Shown here in pieces: positions 9,198 through 17,717 of a stretch of 64,000 bases of DNA. The notes under the pieces are model-generated. The model searched no databases and was not told the DNA's origin. It worked only from the letters and a program-made list of their open reading frames with translations. The position numbers and the translations under genes were made by a program. Where the stretch lies: positions 1 through 64,000 of the forward strand of contig JACKAM010000002.1 of assembly GCA_020635075.1 (NCBI GenBank). Direction: 5' to 3'. This DNA is from Pseudobdellovibrionaceae bacterium (GTDB taxonomy: Bacteria > Bdellovibrionota > Bdellovibrionia > Bdellovibrionales > UBA1609). Positions within the stretch are counted from its first letter, which is position 1. Each line of letters starts with the position of its first letter.

Positions 9198-10130
9198 ATG
9201 AACCACTCCCCTCGACCAACAGTGAGTATTGTCATCCCGGTTTATAACGCCGAGGACTATCTTGTTGAAACTCTAGAGAGCCTTCTTGCCCAGACATATA
9301 CCAAGGTCGAGATCCTTGCTGTTAATGACGGATCATCAGATGGTAGTTCAGAAATACTGCAGAGGTACTCTGAGCAGGTGCGAGTTTTCAGTCAAGCTAA
9401 TGCCGGTCAAGCTGTAGCCCTCAACAAAGGCTGGTCGATGGCCTCAGGCGAGTTATTTGGGTACCTGAGTGCCGACGACATCCTTAAACCCGGTGCCATT
9501 GAAACTCTTGTCCATTCTCTATTAAACGAATCGGACATAATTGGGGTTTATCCCGATTACGAGCTGATCAACGAAAAAGGACAAGCCATCAAAGAAGTCC
9601 ACGCTCCTGAGTTTTCCCTCGAAGATCTGGTGATAAAAGGCATCTGCCAGCCCGGTCCGGGGGCGATTTTTAAGCGAGATGCTTATGAAAGAACTGGAGG
9701 TTGGAATCCGGCTTTACGACAATTACCTGATTATGACTTCTGGCTGAGACTCACCCGCTTTGGCGAATTGAAGCGAGTTCCACAAACTCTCGCAGGCTTT
9801 CGCGTCCACGAGGGCTCGCAAAGCTTTGCTCCGTCGACACCTGCTAAGGCGGAAGAACCTTGGCAGGTGATGACCCAGTATTTTCATCAGACTTCCGGCC
9901 TCAGAGAGAGCCTTAAGCCAAAAGAGGATTTGGCCCTTGCCCACGCACATCTGCTCTCAGCCCGACTTCACTGGAGATCGGGAAGAAAACTGGACGGAAA
10001 TCGCCACCTCTATGCCTCAATTCAACACTCTCCGGCTGCCTTTTTTTCGCCCCTTGGTTTTAAACGCTTTTTAAGTGGTTGGTTGGGCCGATATCGATAC
10101 CAAATCCAACATCGCATTGGCAAAAACTAG
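9198..10130 (+). CDS. Glycosyltransferase family 2
   Basis: 310 residues. The GT-A fold signature is clear: TVSIVIPVYNAEDYLVETL at the N-terminus, VNDGSSDGS at about 46-54, and a metal-binding SADD at about 94-97. PDYDFWLRL at about 178-186 matches the C-terminal acceptor-side motif of GT2 enzymes. Start at ATG 9198-9200, which follows in-frame TTG and GTG codons; no strong ribosome site decides between them. It is divergent from the WecA-like gene and its stop codon shares CTAG with the convergent GT4 gene (10127-10130). It probably adds one sugar of the repeat unit in the cytoplasm; the sugar is not predictable. Confidence 0.88.
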   Translation: MNHSPRPTVSIVIPVYNAEDYLVETLESLLAQTYTKVEILAVNDGSSDGSSEILQRYSEQVRVFSQANAGQAVALNKGWSMASGELFGYLSADDILKPGAIETLVHSLLNESDIIGVYPDYELINEKGQAIKEVHAPEFSLEDLVIKGICQPGPGAIFKRDAYERTGGWNPALRQLPDYDFWLRLTRFGELKRVPQTLAGFRVHEGSQSFAPSTPAKAEEPWQVMTQYFHQTSGLRESLKPKEDLALAHAHLLSARLHWRSGRKLDGNRHLYASIQHSPAAFFSPLGFKRFLSGWLGRYRYQIQHRIGKN

Positions 10131-11299
10131 TTCGCCGTACCCAGCAATTCCGTATAGGGATCGATCTGATTGATCAGGGTCAGTTTTCTATCCAGGTATC
10201 GATTCATGGCTGATCGATAGGCTTCCCATTCGGACTCGTTTTTCGGGATCATTCTTTCCAGAGCCGTCACATAGCCCTTGTAGTGATCCCCCTGAACAAC
10301 GACTCCGGCACCTTCTCTATCCATGTCACTCCAAGGAGTTTTGTCGGAGATCAAAGGTACACATCCGGCCTGCAGAGCCTCAAGGATGATGTGTCCAAAA
10401 TTTTCACCTCGGGTTGGCAAAAACAAGACGTGGTACTGAGAAAGAACAGAAATGACTCTATCGGCGGAGACCACCCCTCTGTACTCCACCCTGTGCTGTT
10501 TCGACAAGGCATGGGCCTGCTCCATACAAGAGGCGAAATACCCGGCATCCTTATTTTCGCTGAGGGGCCCGTAGATATCCAATGTCACTGGTGTACTGAT
10601 ATGAGCTAAGGCCTCTATAACTGTTTCCAAATTCTTCATTGGCGTAATACGGGAGAGAAATACCATCTTTAATTCTCCCGGCTCCTTCCTGATAGCCCCG
10701 ATTTCCTCGTCGATCCCTATCCAAATCAGATCGGAGGCCACCCTGACCTCAGGTTCCAGGTGGTGAATGCTGAGAAAATTCAATATGTCTTTTTTCTCCA
10801 GCTCACTGCTTGCCTGAAACACAACACCATCATAGAGACCGACAATCGAGGCTAACCAGAGGAAACAGCTTTTTTTGAAACCACGAATTCTTCTAGCACC
10901 TGGTGACAGCTCACCGCGCACGGCTAGGATGACCCGGGAGTCTGGCACTAGATTAAGCCGCCTCATGATTAGATATTTTATTGAAAACTTCCATGAGAAC
11001 AGGGAGTTCAAATAGACAACATCAAATCTCTCTTCCCTGAGACGATCCACCCATGAAAAGAAACCCGAATGTAGAGAATCCAGATAGTCAATATCGAGAT
11101 TCTCGTCCTTTCTGGTCGCAACCATCGCTTCTTCAGCGAAGACCTGGGACTCTCCCCAGTCATGATTTCGAGTCCATATTGTGAAGTGATAGTGCAATTT
11201 AAGAAAGCGAGTCATTGCCTGCAAGGAGCGCACCGGGCCGCCCGCTCTATAGCCAGGAAGAAAATAATCACAGAGAACAAGAACACGGGGTTTTGCCAA
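10127..11299 (-). CDS. Glycosyltransferase family 4
   Basis: 390 residues with GT-B features: N-terminal VLVLCDYFLPGYRAGGPVRS, central MVFLSRITPMKNLETVIEAL at about 218-237, and the nucleotide-sugar E-x7-E motif GENFGHIILEALQAGCVP at about 315-332. The only available start is a TTG at 11297-11299 with no clear Shine-Dalgarno sequence; translation may be coupled to the polymerase-like gene 8 bases upstream. It likely adds one residue to the lipid-linked repeat unit. Family assignment is strong, substrate unknown. Confidence 0.87.
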   Translation of the reverse strand: MAKPRVLVLCDYFLPGYRAGGPVRSLQAMTRFLKLHYHFTIWTRNHDWGESQVFAEEAMVATRKDENLDIDYLDSLHSGFFSWVDRLREERFDVVYLNSLFSWKFSIKYLIMRRLNLVPDSRVILAVRGELSPGARRIRGFKKSCFLWLASIVGLYDGVVFQASSELEKKDILNFLSIHHLEPEVRVASDLIWIGIDEEIGAIRKEPGELKMVFLSRITPMKNLETVIEALAHISTPVTLDIYGPLSENKDAGYFASCMEQAHALSKQHRVEYRGVVSADRVISVLSQYHVLFLPTRGENFGHIILEALQAGCVPLISDKTPWSDMDREGAGVVVQGDHYKGYVTALERMIPKNESEWEAYRSAMNRYLDRKLTLINQIDPYTELLGTAN

Positions 11300-11307
11300 T
11301 TATTATT

Positions 11308-12633
11308 CTAAAAGGAAGCGGATTCCTTCTCCTCCATAATACCTCGCCAATCACGCAGGCCAAAAAAGTACACAGCCATGGCGTAAATAATGCCAAAGTG
11401 TATATTGAGTTCCTCACTGTGAACAAAATAGATAAGAAGCCAGGCTAAATAAGCTCCCAGCAAAAAGAATACGCGTGGTCTTCCGGTTCTCGATCTCGTC
11501 ACAATGTAGAGATAGAAGGGGAAAGCTAAAAGTAATGCCAGCATTAAAAGCCCCACCACACCCAATGAGTAGGCCACATTGATATAGAGATTCAAAAAGC
11601 TGGCCGTTGCATCTAGCTGGTTAGCGCGACTGAAAAGCAGATTGGAATGCCCGAGACCGTAACCCCACACGGGTGCCGGGTTTTCCTCCATGTATTTGTA
11701 GACATAATCACGATTGGTGGATTCTGCCCCCTTTTCCGTCAACACCGGGGCAATTCGCGTCCAGATCACTTCCACAAGATTTGTCGTGCCCTCGATGTTT
11801 CTGGAAACCATAAGAGAGAAAATCACCGAGGCGACCGCAAGCGGCACGAGTATCCGTGAGATCTTTTTGATTTCCGGTATGAGCCGCCGAACGTTAAAGG
11901 CCGCGGCTCCCAGCAGACCAACCATTGTGCTCAAAATACCGGTCAGACTGCCCGACAGTAGCATCATGGCGCCCATCAAAAGACTTGCCACCAGCCCCCG
12001 CCAGCCTTTGATACTTAAGGACATAAAAATGGGTAGAACCAACCATTGAGCCAAGTGACTGGGCTCACGAAATGATCCCATGGCCCGATGAAAGGCATAG
12101 GTAAAAACTGTGAGCTGTTCCTCACCTGAGGTTCCGACCCGGGTTCTGGGGAGCTCTGGCCAACCCTTAAGCTGGGCGACGTAAACATATCCAGCATAAA
12201 GAGCGACGATCCCGCCAATGATGGTCAGGTTACGAATTAGGAGGTTTGCTTGGTTGCGCTGTAGAAGCCAATAAGTCACACCAACCGCCGATGCAAAGGA
12301 CAAAAGGTTGATGAAACGAAGTCCTACGTAAACCAGATAAGGCGTTGTCGCCTTAGGTGGCAGATAAAGACTGTAATCTTCAAGCATCATATTGGTGAGA
12401 GTTGTACCAATGGCCCAAATGAGAAAAACCATCACCACCGAAAAACCTGGAAATAGTCTCACCTGTCTACGGGCAAACAGCCAAAAGAACAAGGCCACTA
12501 CACCAGTCTGTGCAAACCAAGGAATGGGCACTGGCCCGATCGCGTAAGCACCCAGAGCCTGCGCAAGCAAAAGCAGAGAAAACACATAGGTAAATTTTCG
12601 CGCACCCTTGGGTTCCGCTGTCGTGACCGGCAT
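11308..12633 (-). CDS. O-antigen polymerase/ligase-like (Wzy/WaaL-type) membrane protein
   Basis: 441 residues with about ten to twelve hydrophobic segments and a long periplasmic loop around residues 290-345 (GTTNLVEVIWTRIAP, then GAESTNRDYVYKYMEENP, then WGYGLGHSN). This layout is typical of the O-antigen ligase/Wzy_C superfamily, where the loop carries catalytic arginines. It sits among glycosyltransferases and beside the initiating transferase. It would polymerise or ligate the undecaprenyl-linked repeat units at the periplasmic face. Sequence alone does not separate polymerase from ligase. Transcribed ahead of the GT4 gene. Confidence 0.75.
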   Translation of the reverse strand: MPVTTAEPKGARKFTYVFSLLLLAQALGAYAIGPVPIPWFAQTGVVALFFWLFARRQVRLFPGFSVVMVFLIWAIGTTLTNMMLEDYSLYLPPKATTPYLVYVGLRFINLLSFASAVGVTYWLLQRNQANLLIRNLTIIGGIVALYAGYVYVAQLKGWPELPRTRVGTSGEEQLTVFTYAFHRAMGSFREPSHLAQWLVLPIFMSLSIKGWRGLVASLLMGAMMLLSGSLTGILSTMVGLLGAAAFNVRRLIPEIKKISRILVPLAVASVIFSLMVSRNIEGTTNLVEVIWTRIAPVLTEKGAESTNRDYVYKYMEENPAPVWGYGLGHSNLLFSRANQLDATASFLNLYINVAYSLGVVGLLMLALLLAFPFYLYIVTRSRTGRPRVFFLLGAYLAWLLIYFVHSEELNIHFGIIYAMAVYFFGLRDWRGIMEEKESASF

Positions 12634-12699
12634 ACTTCATATTACCAACCGAAGGATGACTTGTGAGGTTCTAGGTTCAGAGTCCCGACCTAGGTAGGG

Positions 12700-13140
12700 T
12701 CAGCCTTGAATAGCGGGACAGGGATCACCAGTCTTTGAGCAAATGGATTGTCGCTTTCTTTGAATATAGGCCACGACCAGAGTCTGAAGCTCTTCACAGG
12801 TAAAGGGCTTAAACAGAATATCCGCCGCTCCCATTTCCTTGGCTTTTTCCAAGGTTAGGGCCATATCTCCGGTTACAAACAAAAACTCAAAATTCTTTCT
12901 GCTGCGAATCTTCTCCAGAAACTCAAGGTTCCACCCTGAATCTGGCTGGGAGTCAGGAAGATGATAGTCGAAAAGACCGAGGTGAATCTGGTCGTCCTGG
13001 TCAATGATGGCACTAGCCTCCTTGAGGTTATAGGCCTTCTTCACCCGGCAACCCAAGTCGGAGGCGACAAATTCGGCCATGTCACAAAGACCTTCTTCGT
13101 CCTCGATAATCAGAATTTCTAAACAACAGCCATTGGACAT
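12700..13140 (-). CDS. Receiver-only response regulator
   Basis: 146 residues, one REC domain without an output domain. The acidic pair E13/D14 (IIEDEE), phosphoacceptor D58 (GLFDYHLPD), switch T90 (FVTGD) and K111 (LFKPF) are all present. C-terminal residues 124-146 carry an extra Cys pair (SICSKTGDPC). No partner histidine kinase is in the window. Located between the polymerase-like gene and the divergent sugar-synthesis operon, it may relay a signal to polysaccharide production, but that is inference from position. Confidence 0.88.
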   Translation of the reverse strand: MSNGCCLEILIIEDEEGLCDMAEFVASDLGCRVKKAYNLKEASAIIDQDDQIHLGLFDYHLPDSQPDSGWNLEFLEKIRSRKNFEFLFVTGDMALTLEKAKEMGAADILFKPFTCEELQTLVVAYIQRKRQSICSKTGDPCPAIQG

Positions 13141-13158
13141 ATCTGGTTCAAATTAAAA

Positions 13159-13189
13159 CATTTTGTTGTGCGAGCGAACAAACAAAATG
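13159..13189. promoter_or_regulatory. 9-bp inverted repeat upstream of sugar operon
   Basis: CATTTTGTT at 13159-13167 and its exact complement AACAAAATG at 13181-13189 are separated by 13 bases. The repeat lies between the response-regulator start and the candidate promoter at 13210, a place suited to a dimeric regulator. Function not shown. Confidence 0.4.
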
Positions 13190-13209
13190 AAAAAGTGGCA
13201 GAACCTCAA

Positions 13210-13238
13210 TTGATCACTTCTTTTCTCCCTACTTTAGT
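13210..13238 (+). promoter_or_regulatory. Candidate sigma-70 promoter for sugar operon
   Basis: TTGATC (13210-13215), a 17-base spacer and TTTAGT (13233-13238) fit a sigma-70 promoter (4 of 6 matches at each box). It would give a leader of roughly 80 bases before the glycosyltransferase start at 13328. Confidence 0.4.
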
Positions 13239-13327
13239 CCTGCCCAAGCCCAGATCTGCACTCAGGAATAGTCTTAAAAAAACCGAAAAGATCCTGGAAT
13301 TGTGCACACTTAAAATGATGTGAGAAC

Positions 13328-14575
13328 ATGAAAATAGCCATTGTCAGCCAATACTTTTTCCCTGAGACCTTCCGCATTAATGAGTTGACGGAAGAGTTGG
13401 TCAGGCGTGGTCACACAGTCACCGTATTGACCGGCCTACCCAACTATCCGAAGGGTTCTTTTTTTTCGGGGTTTGGACTCCTTCGAGGCCCATGGACCCA
13501 AGAGTATCACGGCGCACAAGTTCTCCGCATTCCACTACTCCCTAGAGGACGAGGAAAGAGTTGGCAGTTGGCCCTCAATTATCTGTCATTTGTCCTGTTT
13601 GGCTTGTTGTTTGGAGTTCAACGCCTCAAACAGCATGGGCCATTCGACTGTGTTTTTGTTTGGGCATCGTCCCCCATCACAGCAGCCATCCCAGCTATCG
13701 TTTACGGCCGAGCGACCAAATGCCCCGTCCACATTTGGATTCAGGATCTGTGGCCAGAAAGCGTCGCAGCGGTTGGGGCAACGAAAAGCTCATTGATGAT
13801 TAACCTGATTGGGAAAGTGGTTAGATGGATTTATAAACGCTCTGATCTTCTATTCACCCAGTCACCCTCATTTTCCGAAAGTCTTAAGTGTTGGGGAGCA
13901 AGAGATGAACAGATTGTGTATCTTCCCAATTGGGCGGACCACCTGTTTGAGAATCCTCCGCCGCGGCTCCCAACCTCCCCAAGAGGCCAAGACGACTTTC
14001 GCGTATTATTTGCTGGCAACCTCGGTCATGCCCAAGATATGCCGACTATTCTTAAGGCGGCCGAACAACTCCCCCAAGACGGAAGCATTAAGATCATTCT
14101 TGTTGGCCAGGGGTCGAGGCGTGAGTGGACCGAGGCACAAATTCGCCAAAGAGGATTGGAAAAGGTCGTTTTTCTTCAGCCCCCCAGACCTCTCGAAGAC
14201 ATGCCTCAGCTTTACCACGATCACGATGTGTTAATGGTAACGCTGACACCAGACCCTCACCTCTCACGGGTGTTGCCGTCCAAAGTTCAATCTTATTTAG
14301 CGACGGGAAAGCCCATAGTTGCAGCCGGCGATGGGGAAATCGAACGCACTATTGAAAAAGCGCGCTGTGGACTTGTTGGCCCTGCTGGCAACGCCCAAAG
14401 GTTGGCGGAAAACATTCTGTCCATGGCGAAAATGAGTCCTTCTCAACTCCAGCTTCTTGGTGAAAATGGCCACAGCTACTACTGGGAGGAGTTTAGCCAG
14501 AGCAAAACCATCGACAAGTTGGTGAATACACTCAACTCGGCTGGAGTTGCACACAAGAGTAAGGAGGCCGCATGA
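13328..14575 (+). CDS. Glycosyltransferase family 4, WbuB-like
   Basis: 415 residues. The N-terminus MKIAIVSQYFFPETFRINEL and GLPNYPKG at about 38-45 match the WbuB-like GT4 group. In E. coli O26, wbuB lies beside fnlABC and is thought to transfer the deoxy-amino sugar those enzymes make; here too the gene heads the sugar operon. C-terminal GT-B elements are visible (VLFAGNLGHAQDMPTIL near 223, SKVQSYLATGKPIVAAGDGE near 318). Its TGA overlaps the next ATG (ATGA at 14572-14575). Probable role: transfer of the L-configured N-acetyl-deoxyamino sugar to the lipid carrier. Confidence 0.82.
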   Translation: MKIAIVSQYFFPETFRINELTEELVRRGHTVTVLTGLPNYPKGSFFSGFGLLRGPWTQEYHGAQVLRIPLLPRGRGKSWQLALNYLSFVLFGLLFGVQRLKQHGPFDCVFVWASSPITAAIPAIVYGRATKCPVHIWIQDLWPESVAAVGATKSSLMINLIGKVVRWIYKRSDLLFTQSPSFSESLKCWGARDEQIVYLPNWADHLFENPPPRLPTSPRGQDDFRVLFAGNLGHAQDMPTILKAAEQLPQDGSIKIILVGQGSRREWTEAQIRQRGLEKVVFLQPPRPLEDMPQLYHDHDVLMVTLTPDPHLSRVLPSKVQSYLATGKPIVAAGDGEIERTIEKARCGLVGPAGNAQRLAENILSMAKMSPSQLQLLGENGHSYYWEEFSQSKTIDKLVNTLNSAGVAHKSKEAA

Positions 14576-15468
14576 AGATTCTCGTCCTCGGCGCTGGCGG
14601 CATGCTTGGTCATAAAATCGCGATGAAGCTAAAATCTAGTTTTGATGTCTACACCGCAACTCGACAGCCTTTCAGCCAATACGCAAAATTTGGGATTTTT
14701 GATTCGGACAAACACATTGAAAACCTAGACGTCGCCCAAGAATCAGATCTTTTGGCGACGCTCTCACAAGTTCAGCCCCAGGTTGTGATCAACGGTGTCG
14801 GAGTGACCACCCGCAAACTGGCCGCCGATCAATCTCACTTGGTCATTCGGCTCAACTCACTGTTGCCCCACGTACTCTTAAACTGGTGTCGATCCAATCG
14901 GGCTCGACTCATCCACTTTAGTACGGACTGTGTATTCTCAGGAAAAAAGGGAAACTACTCTGAAGACGACCTTACCGATGCCAGAGACCTTTATGGACTT
15001 TCAAAAATTCTCGGTGAGGTCAAAGACTCTCCGGGTCTGACCATTCGCTCCTCCATCATTGGCCGTGAACTTTTCCACAAAACGGAGCTGGTGGAGTGGA
15101 TCCTTTCCCAGCGAGGGGGTCTTGCTAAGGGCTTTTCCCAAGTCTATTACTCTGGAGTTACGACCGACTACATGGCCTACTTAGTTGAACACATCCTTAA
15201 GTATCACAAGGATTTAAGTGGCATTCATCAATTGGCCAGTCCGCGAATTTCGAAACTCGAGCTTTTGGAGATGATCAATCAGGAATTTGGTCTAGGAATT
15301 CAAATCGTCCCTGATGGCAGCTATTGTTCAGACAAGAGTTTGGATGGCTCTAGACTTGCGAAAATCCTCAAAGATTCCGAAAAACCAGAGTGGAACTCCA
15401 TGGTCAAGGAACTTGCCCAGGAGAACGACCTCTACGAAAGGTGGGAGAAGGATGGTCTTAAAGGATAA
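14572..15468 (+). CDS. RmlD/WbvR-like sugar-nucleotide reductase (no cupin domain)
   Basis: 298-residue SDR with nucleotide-binding GAGGMLG at 7-13, a serine region HFSTDCVFSG near 117-126 and the catalytic YGLSK near 142-146. It sits where fnlB/wbjC/capF would be, between a FnlA-type dehydratase and a FnlC-type epimerase. FnlB/CapF proteins are about 365 residues with a C-terminal cupin that performs C3 epimerisation; this protein ends without one. It is therefore closer in plan to RmlD, or to WbvR of the UDP-L-QuiNAc route. Expected reaction: NAD(P)H reduction of the 4-keto intermediate. Confidence 0.8.
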   Translation: MKILVLGAGGMLGHKIAMKLKSSFDVYTATRQPFSQYAKFGIFDSDKHIENLDVAQESDLLATLSQVQPQVVINGVGVTTRKLAADQSHLVIRLNSLLPHVLLNWCRSNRARLIHFSTDCVFSGKKGNYSEDDLTDARDLYGLSKILGEVKDSPGLTIRSSIIGRELFHKTELVEWILSQRGGLAKGFSQVYYSGVTTDYMAYLVEHILKYHKDLSGIHQLASPRISKLELLEMINQEFGLGIQIVPDGSYCSDKSLDGSRLAKILKDSEKPEWNSMVKELAQENDLYERWEKDGLKG

Positions 15469-16525
15469 GGTGGTACTGGTCACCGGCGGAACAGGCAGCA
15501 TGGGTAAGACCTTTGTCAAGAGAGCGCTTTCTGGCAGCGAGGGCCGTCCCCGCAAAGTCATCATTCTTTCCCGTGACGAGGCCAAGCAGCATTATATGCG
15601 GGTGGACTACCTCAATCGCAAGCATTTCACCGATGAGGTGATCTATCAGAACTTCCAACACATCCTGGAGTTTCGCATCGGCGACGTGAGGAACTACGCC
15701 GACGTTGTCTCGGCTCTTAAAGACGTGGACATTGTCATTAATGCCGCAGCTCTTAAGCAAGTTCCGACTTGCGAATACTTTCCCGATCAGGCGGTGCAAA
15801 CCAACTGCACCGGAGCCAATAATATCGTGCGCGCCATTCGTGAACATGATCTCCCGGTCGAGGTGGTGATTGGTGTCAGTACAGACAAGGCCTGCAAACC
15901 CGTCAATGTGATGGGAATGACCAAAGCCATCCAAGAGAGAATCTTTATTGGCGCCAATGTGCTGTGCCAGAAGACTCGTTTTGCCTGCGTCCGATATGGT
16001 AACGTCCTAGCATCCCGTGGCTCGGTCATTCCACTGTTTCACGAGCAGATTCGTGCAGGTGGACCGGTCACCATCACTGACACGAAGATGACCCGTTTTC
16101 TCTTAAGCCTCGAAGATGCAGTGGACACCGTGTTGGCAGCCATTAAATGGGCCAATCCCGGTGAGACTTACATACCTATTGTGCCGGCGGCTAATATGGA
16201 AAACGTGGCCAAAGCACTGGTGGATAAACGGAAAATTGACATTAAGGTCACGGGAATCCGCCCTGGAGAAAAACTCCATGAATCCCTAGTGTCTGAAGAG
16301 GAGTCCTATCGCACCTACCGGAACAAGGGCTACTACGTGATCAAGCCCATGCTCCCAGAGGTGGCCGAGCGCGGATCAGACGCTACCCGTGATTTGATTG
16401 GCGAGTACTGTAGCGATGGGGATGTCTTGGACCTCAAGGGTACAAAGAAGCTTCTGGAGAAACACGATCTTCTCTACAAAGAAGAGGAGTCCGCACCGGA
16501 CGAGCTCAATGAAATGATCAAGTAG
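15452..16525 (+). CDS. fnlA: FnlA/WbjB/CapE-type UDP-GlcNAc 4,6-dehydratase/5-epimerase
   Basis: 357 residues from ATG 15452, which GGAGAAGG precedes; it overlaps the reductase gene by 17 bases. Rossmann motif VTGGTGSMGKTF at 10-21, GDVRNYADV near 80, and STDKACKPVNVMGMTKA, which fits the S-x10-M-x3-K arrangement of CapE where Met replaces the usual SDR Tyr. The C-terminal ITDTKMTRFLLSLEDAVD motif is typical of the FlaA1/PseB/CapE branch. It converts UDP-GlcNAc to the 4-keto-6-deoxy L-sugar intermediate used by the neighbouring reductase and 2-epimerase. Confidence 0.9.
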   Translation: MVLKDKVVLVTGGTGSMGKTFVKRALSGSEGRPRKVIILSRDEAKQHYMRVDYLNRKHFTDEVIYQNFQHILEFRIGDVRNYADVVSALKDVDIVINAAALKQVPTCEYFPDQAVQTNCTGANNIVRAIREHDLPVEVVIGVSTDKACKPVNVMGMTKAIQERIFIGANVLCQKTRFACVRYGNVLASRGSVIPLFHEQIRAGGPVTITDTKMTRFLLSLEDAVDTVLAAIKWANPGETYIPIVPAANMENVAKALVDKRKIDIKVTGIRPGEKLHESLVSEEESYRTYRNKGYYVIKPMLPEVAERGSDATRDLIGEYCSDGDVLDLKGTKKLLEKHDLLYKEEESAPDELNEMIK

Positions 16526-16560
16526 TCGGGATGATTGGCAACTGAGACGGGACAGCAGGT

Positions 16561-17694
16561 ATGAAAAAGGTCATGACAATTGTAGGCACAAGACCTGAGC
16601 TCATCAAGCTCTGCCTGGTTCTCAAAGAACTAGACAATCACACAAATCACATACTTGTTCACACTGGACAGAATTTTGACTTTGAGCTCAACGAGATTTT
16701 TTTTCAGGAACTTGGTATCCGCAAACCTGACCACTTTTTGCAGGCGGCGGGCAACACTCCGATAGAAACCATCGCTTCTGTCCTGGTGAAGACGGATCAG
16801 CTCCTCGATATCGAAAAGCCCGATGCTGTGCTCATCTATGGTGACACCAATAGTTGTCTGGCCTCGATCGCCGTCAAAAGGCGAAAAATCCCACTCTTTC
16901 ATATGGAAGCCGGGAATCGCTGCTTTGACCAAAGGGTTCCCGAGGAGATCAACCGCAAAATGGTAGATCACTTGAGTGACATCAATATGCCTTTGACGGA
17001 GCACGGCCGAAAGTATCTGTTAAGCGAGGGCCTGCCACCACAGACGGTTTTAAAGACCGGAAGTTGTATGTTTGAAATCCTCAATCACTTTGAAAAGAAC
17101 ATTCGCGACTCCCAAGTTCTGTCAACCTTGGGTTTCAAGCCCAGAGAGTTCTTCGTTCTCAGTGCCCACAGAGAGGAAAATGTGGATCGCCCAGACAAGC
17201 TCGTTCTCCTTGGTCAGGGCCTGAATCGGTTGGTGAAAGACTTCGGATTCCCTGTCTTGTTTTCTATTCATCCGCGAACACGCAAGAGAATTGACGCTCA
17301 AAAGAGTATTCAATTGGACCCAAAGGTCATTGAATCAAAGCCTCTTGGCTTTTTCGACTACATCAAGCTTCAGCAGGAGGCCGCTTGCGTCATATCGGAT
17401 AGCGGCACCCTATCGGAAGAAAGCGCCATTTTAGGCTTTCCTGCCGTTCACATCCGCGATGCCTATGAGAGACCTGAAGGCATGGAGGCAGGTGGTTTTA
17501 TTCTCAGTCAGATAGATCCAGAGGGTCTTTCTCAATCTGTTCGTGCCGCCACATCTTTTGATCCTCGAAATCAAGCTCACTACGTCAATCCTGTCGCCGA
17601 TTACCAAATTGATAGGGTTTCAAAAACCGTTGTAAAGATCATTCTCAGCCACATAGAATACGTGCAAAGGACTGTTTGGCGAAAAGCGTCCTGA
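16561..17694 (+). CDS. fnlC: FnlC/WbjD-type UDP-N-acetyl sugar 2-epimerase
   Basis: 377 residues of the WecB superfamily: MTIVGTRPELIKL at the start, VHTGQNFD near 31-38, YGDTNSCLAS near 97, HMEAGNRCFDQRVPEEINR near 115-133, and the UDP-binding SDSGTLSEESAILGFP near 280-295. The HMEAGNRCF and PEEINRKM sequences fit the WbjD/FnlC branch rather than housekeeping WecB. It would invert C2 of the reduced L-sugar nucleotide, giving UDP-L-FucNAc in the Fnl route or UDP-L-QuiNAc in the WbvBRD route. Fourth gene of the operon starting at 13328. Confidence 0.87.
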   Translation: MKKVMTIVGTRPELIKLCLVLKELDNHTNHILVHTGQNFDFELNEIFFQELGIRKPDHFLQAAGNTPIETIASVLVKTDQLLDIEKPDAVLIYGDTNSCLASIAVKRRKIPLFHMEAGNRCFDQRVPEEINRKMVDHLSDINMPLTEHGRKYLLSEGLPPQTVLKTGSCMFEILNHFEKNIRDSQVLSTLGFKPREFFVLSAHREENVDRPDKLVLLGQGLNRLVKDFGFPVLFSIHPRTRKRIDAQKSIQLDPKVIESKPLGFFDYIKLQQEAACVISDSGTLSEESAILGFPAVHIRDAYERPEGMEAGGFILSQIDPEGLSQSVRAATSFDPRNQAHYVNPVADYQIDRVSKTVVKIILSHIEYVQRTVWRKAS

Positions 17695-17717
17695 GGACTT
17701 CAACTGGGTAATGTGGC

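Noticed and set aside
12671..12693. CTAGGT / ACCTAG inverted repeat between polymerase-like and regulator genes
   Set aside because: Six pairs with an 11-base loop and no T run; too weak to call a terminator or operator.
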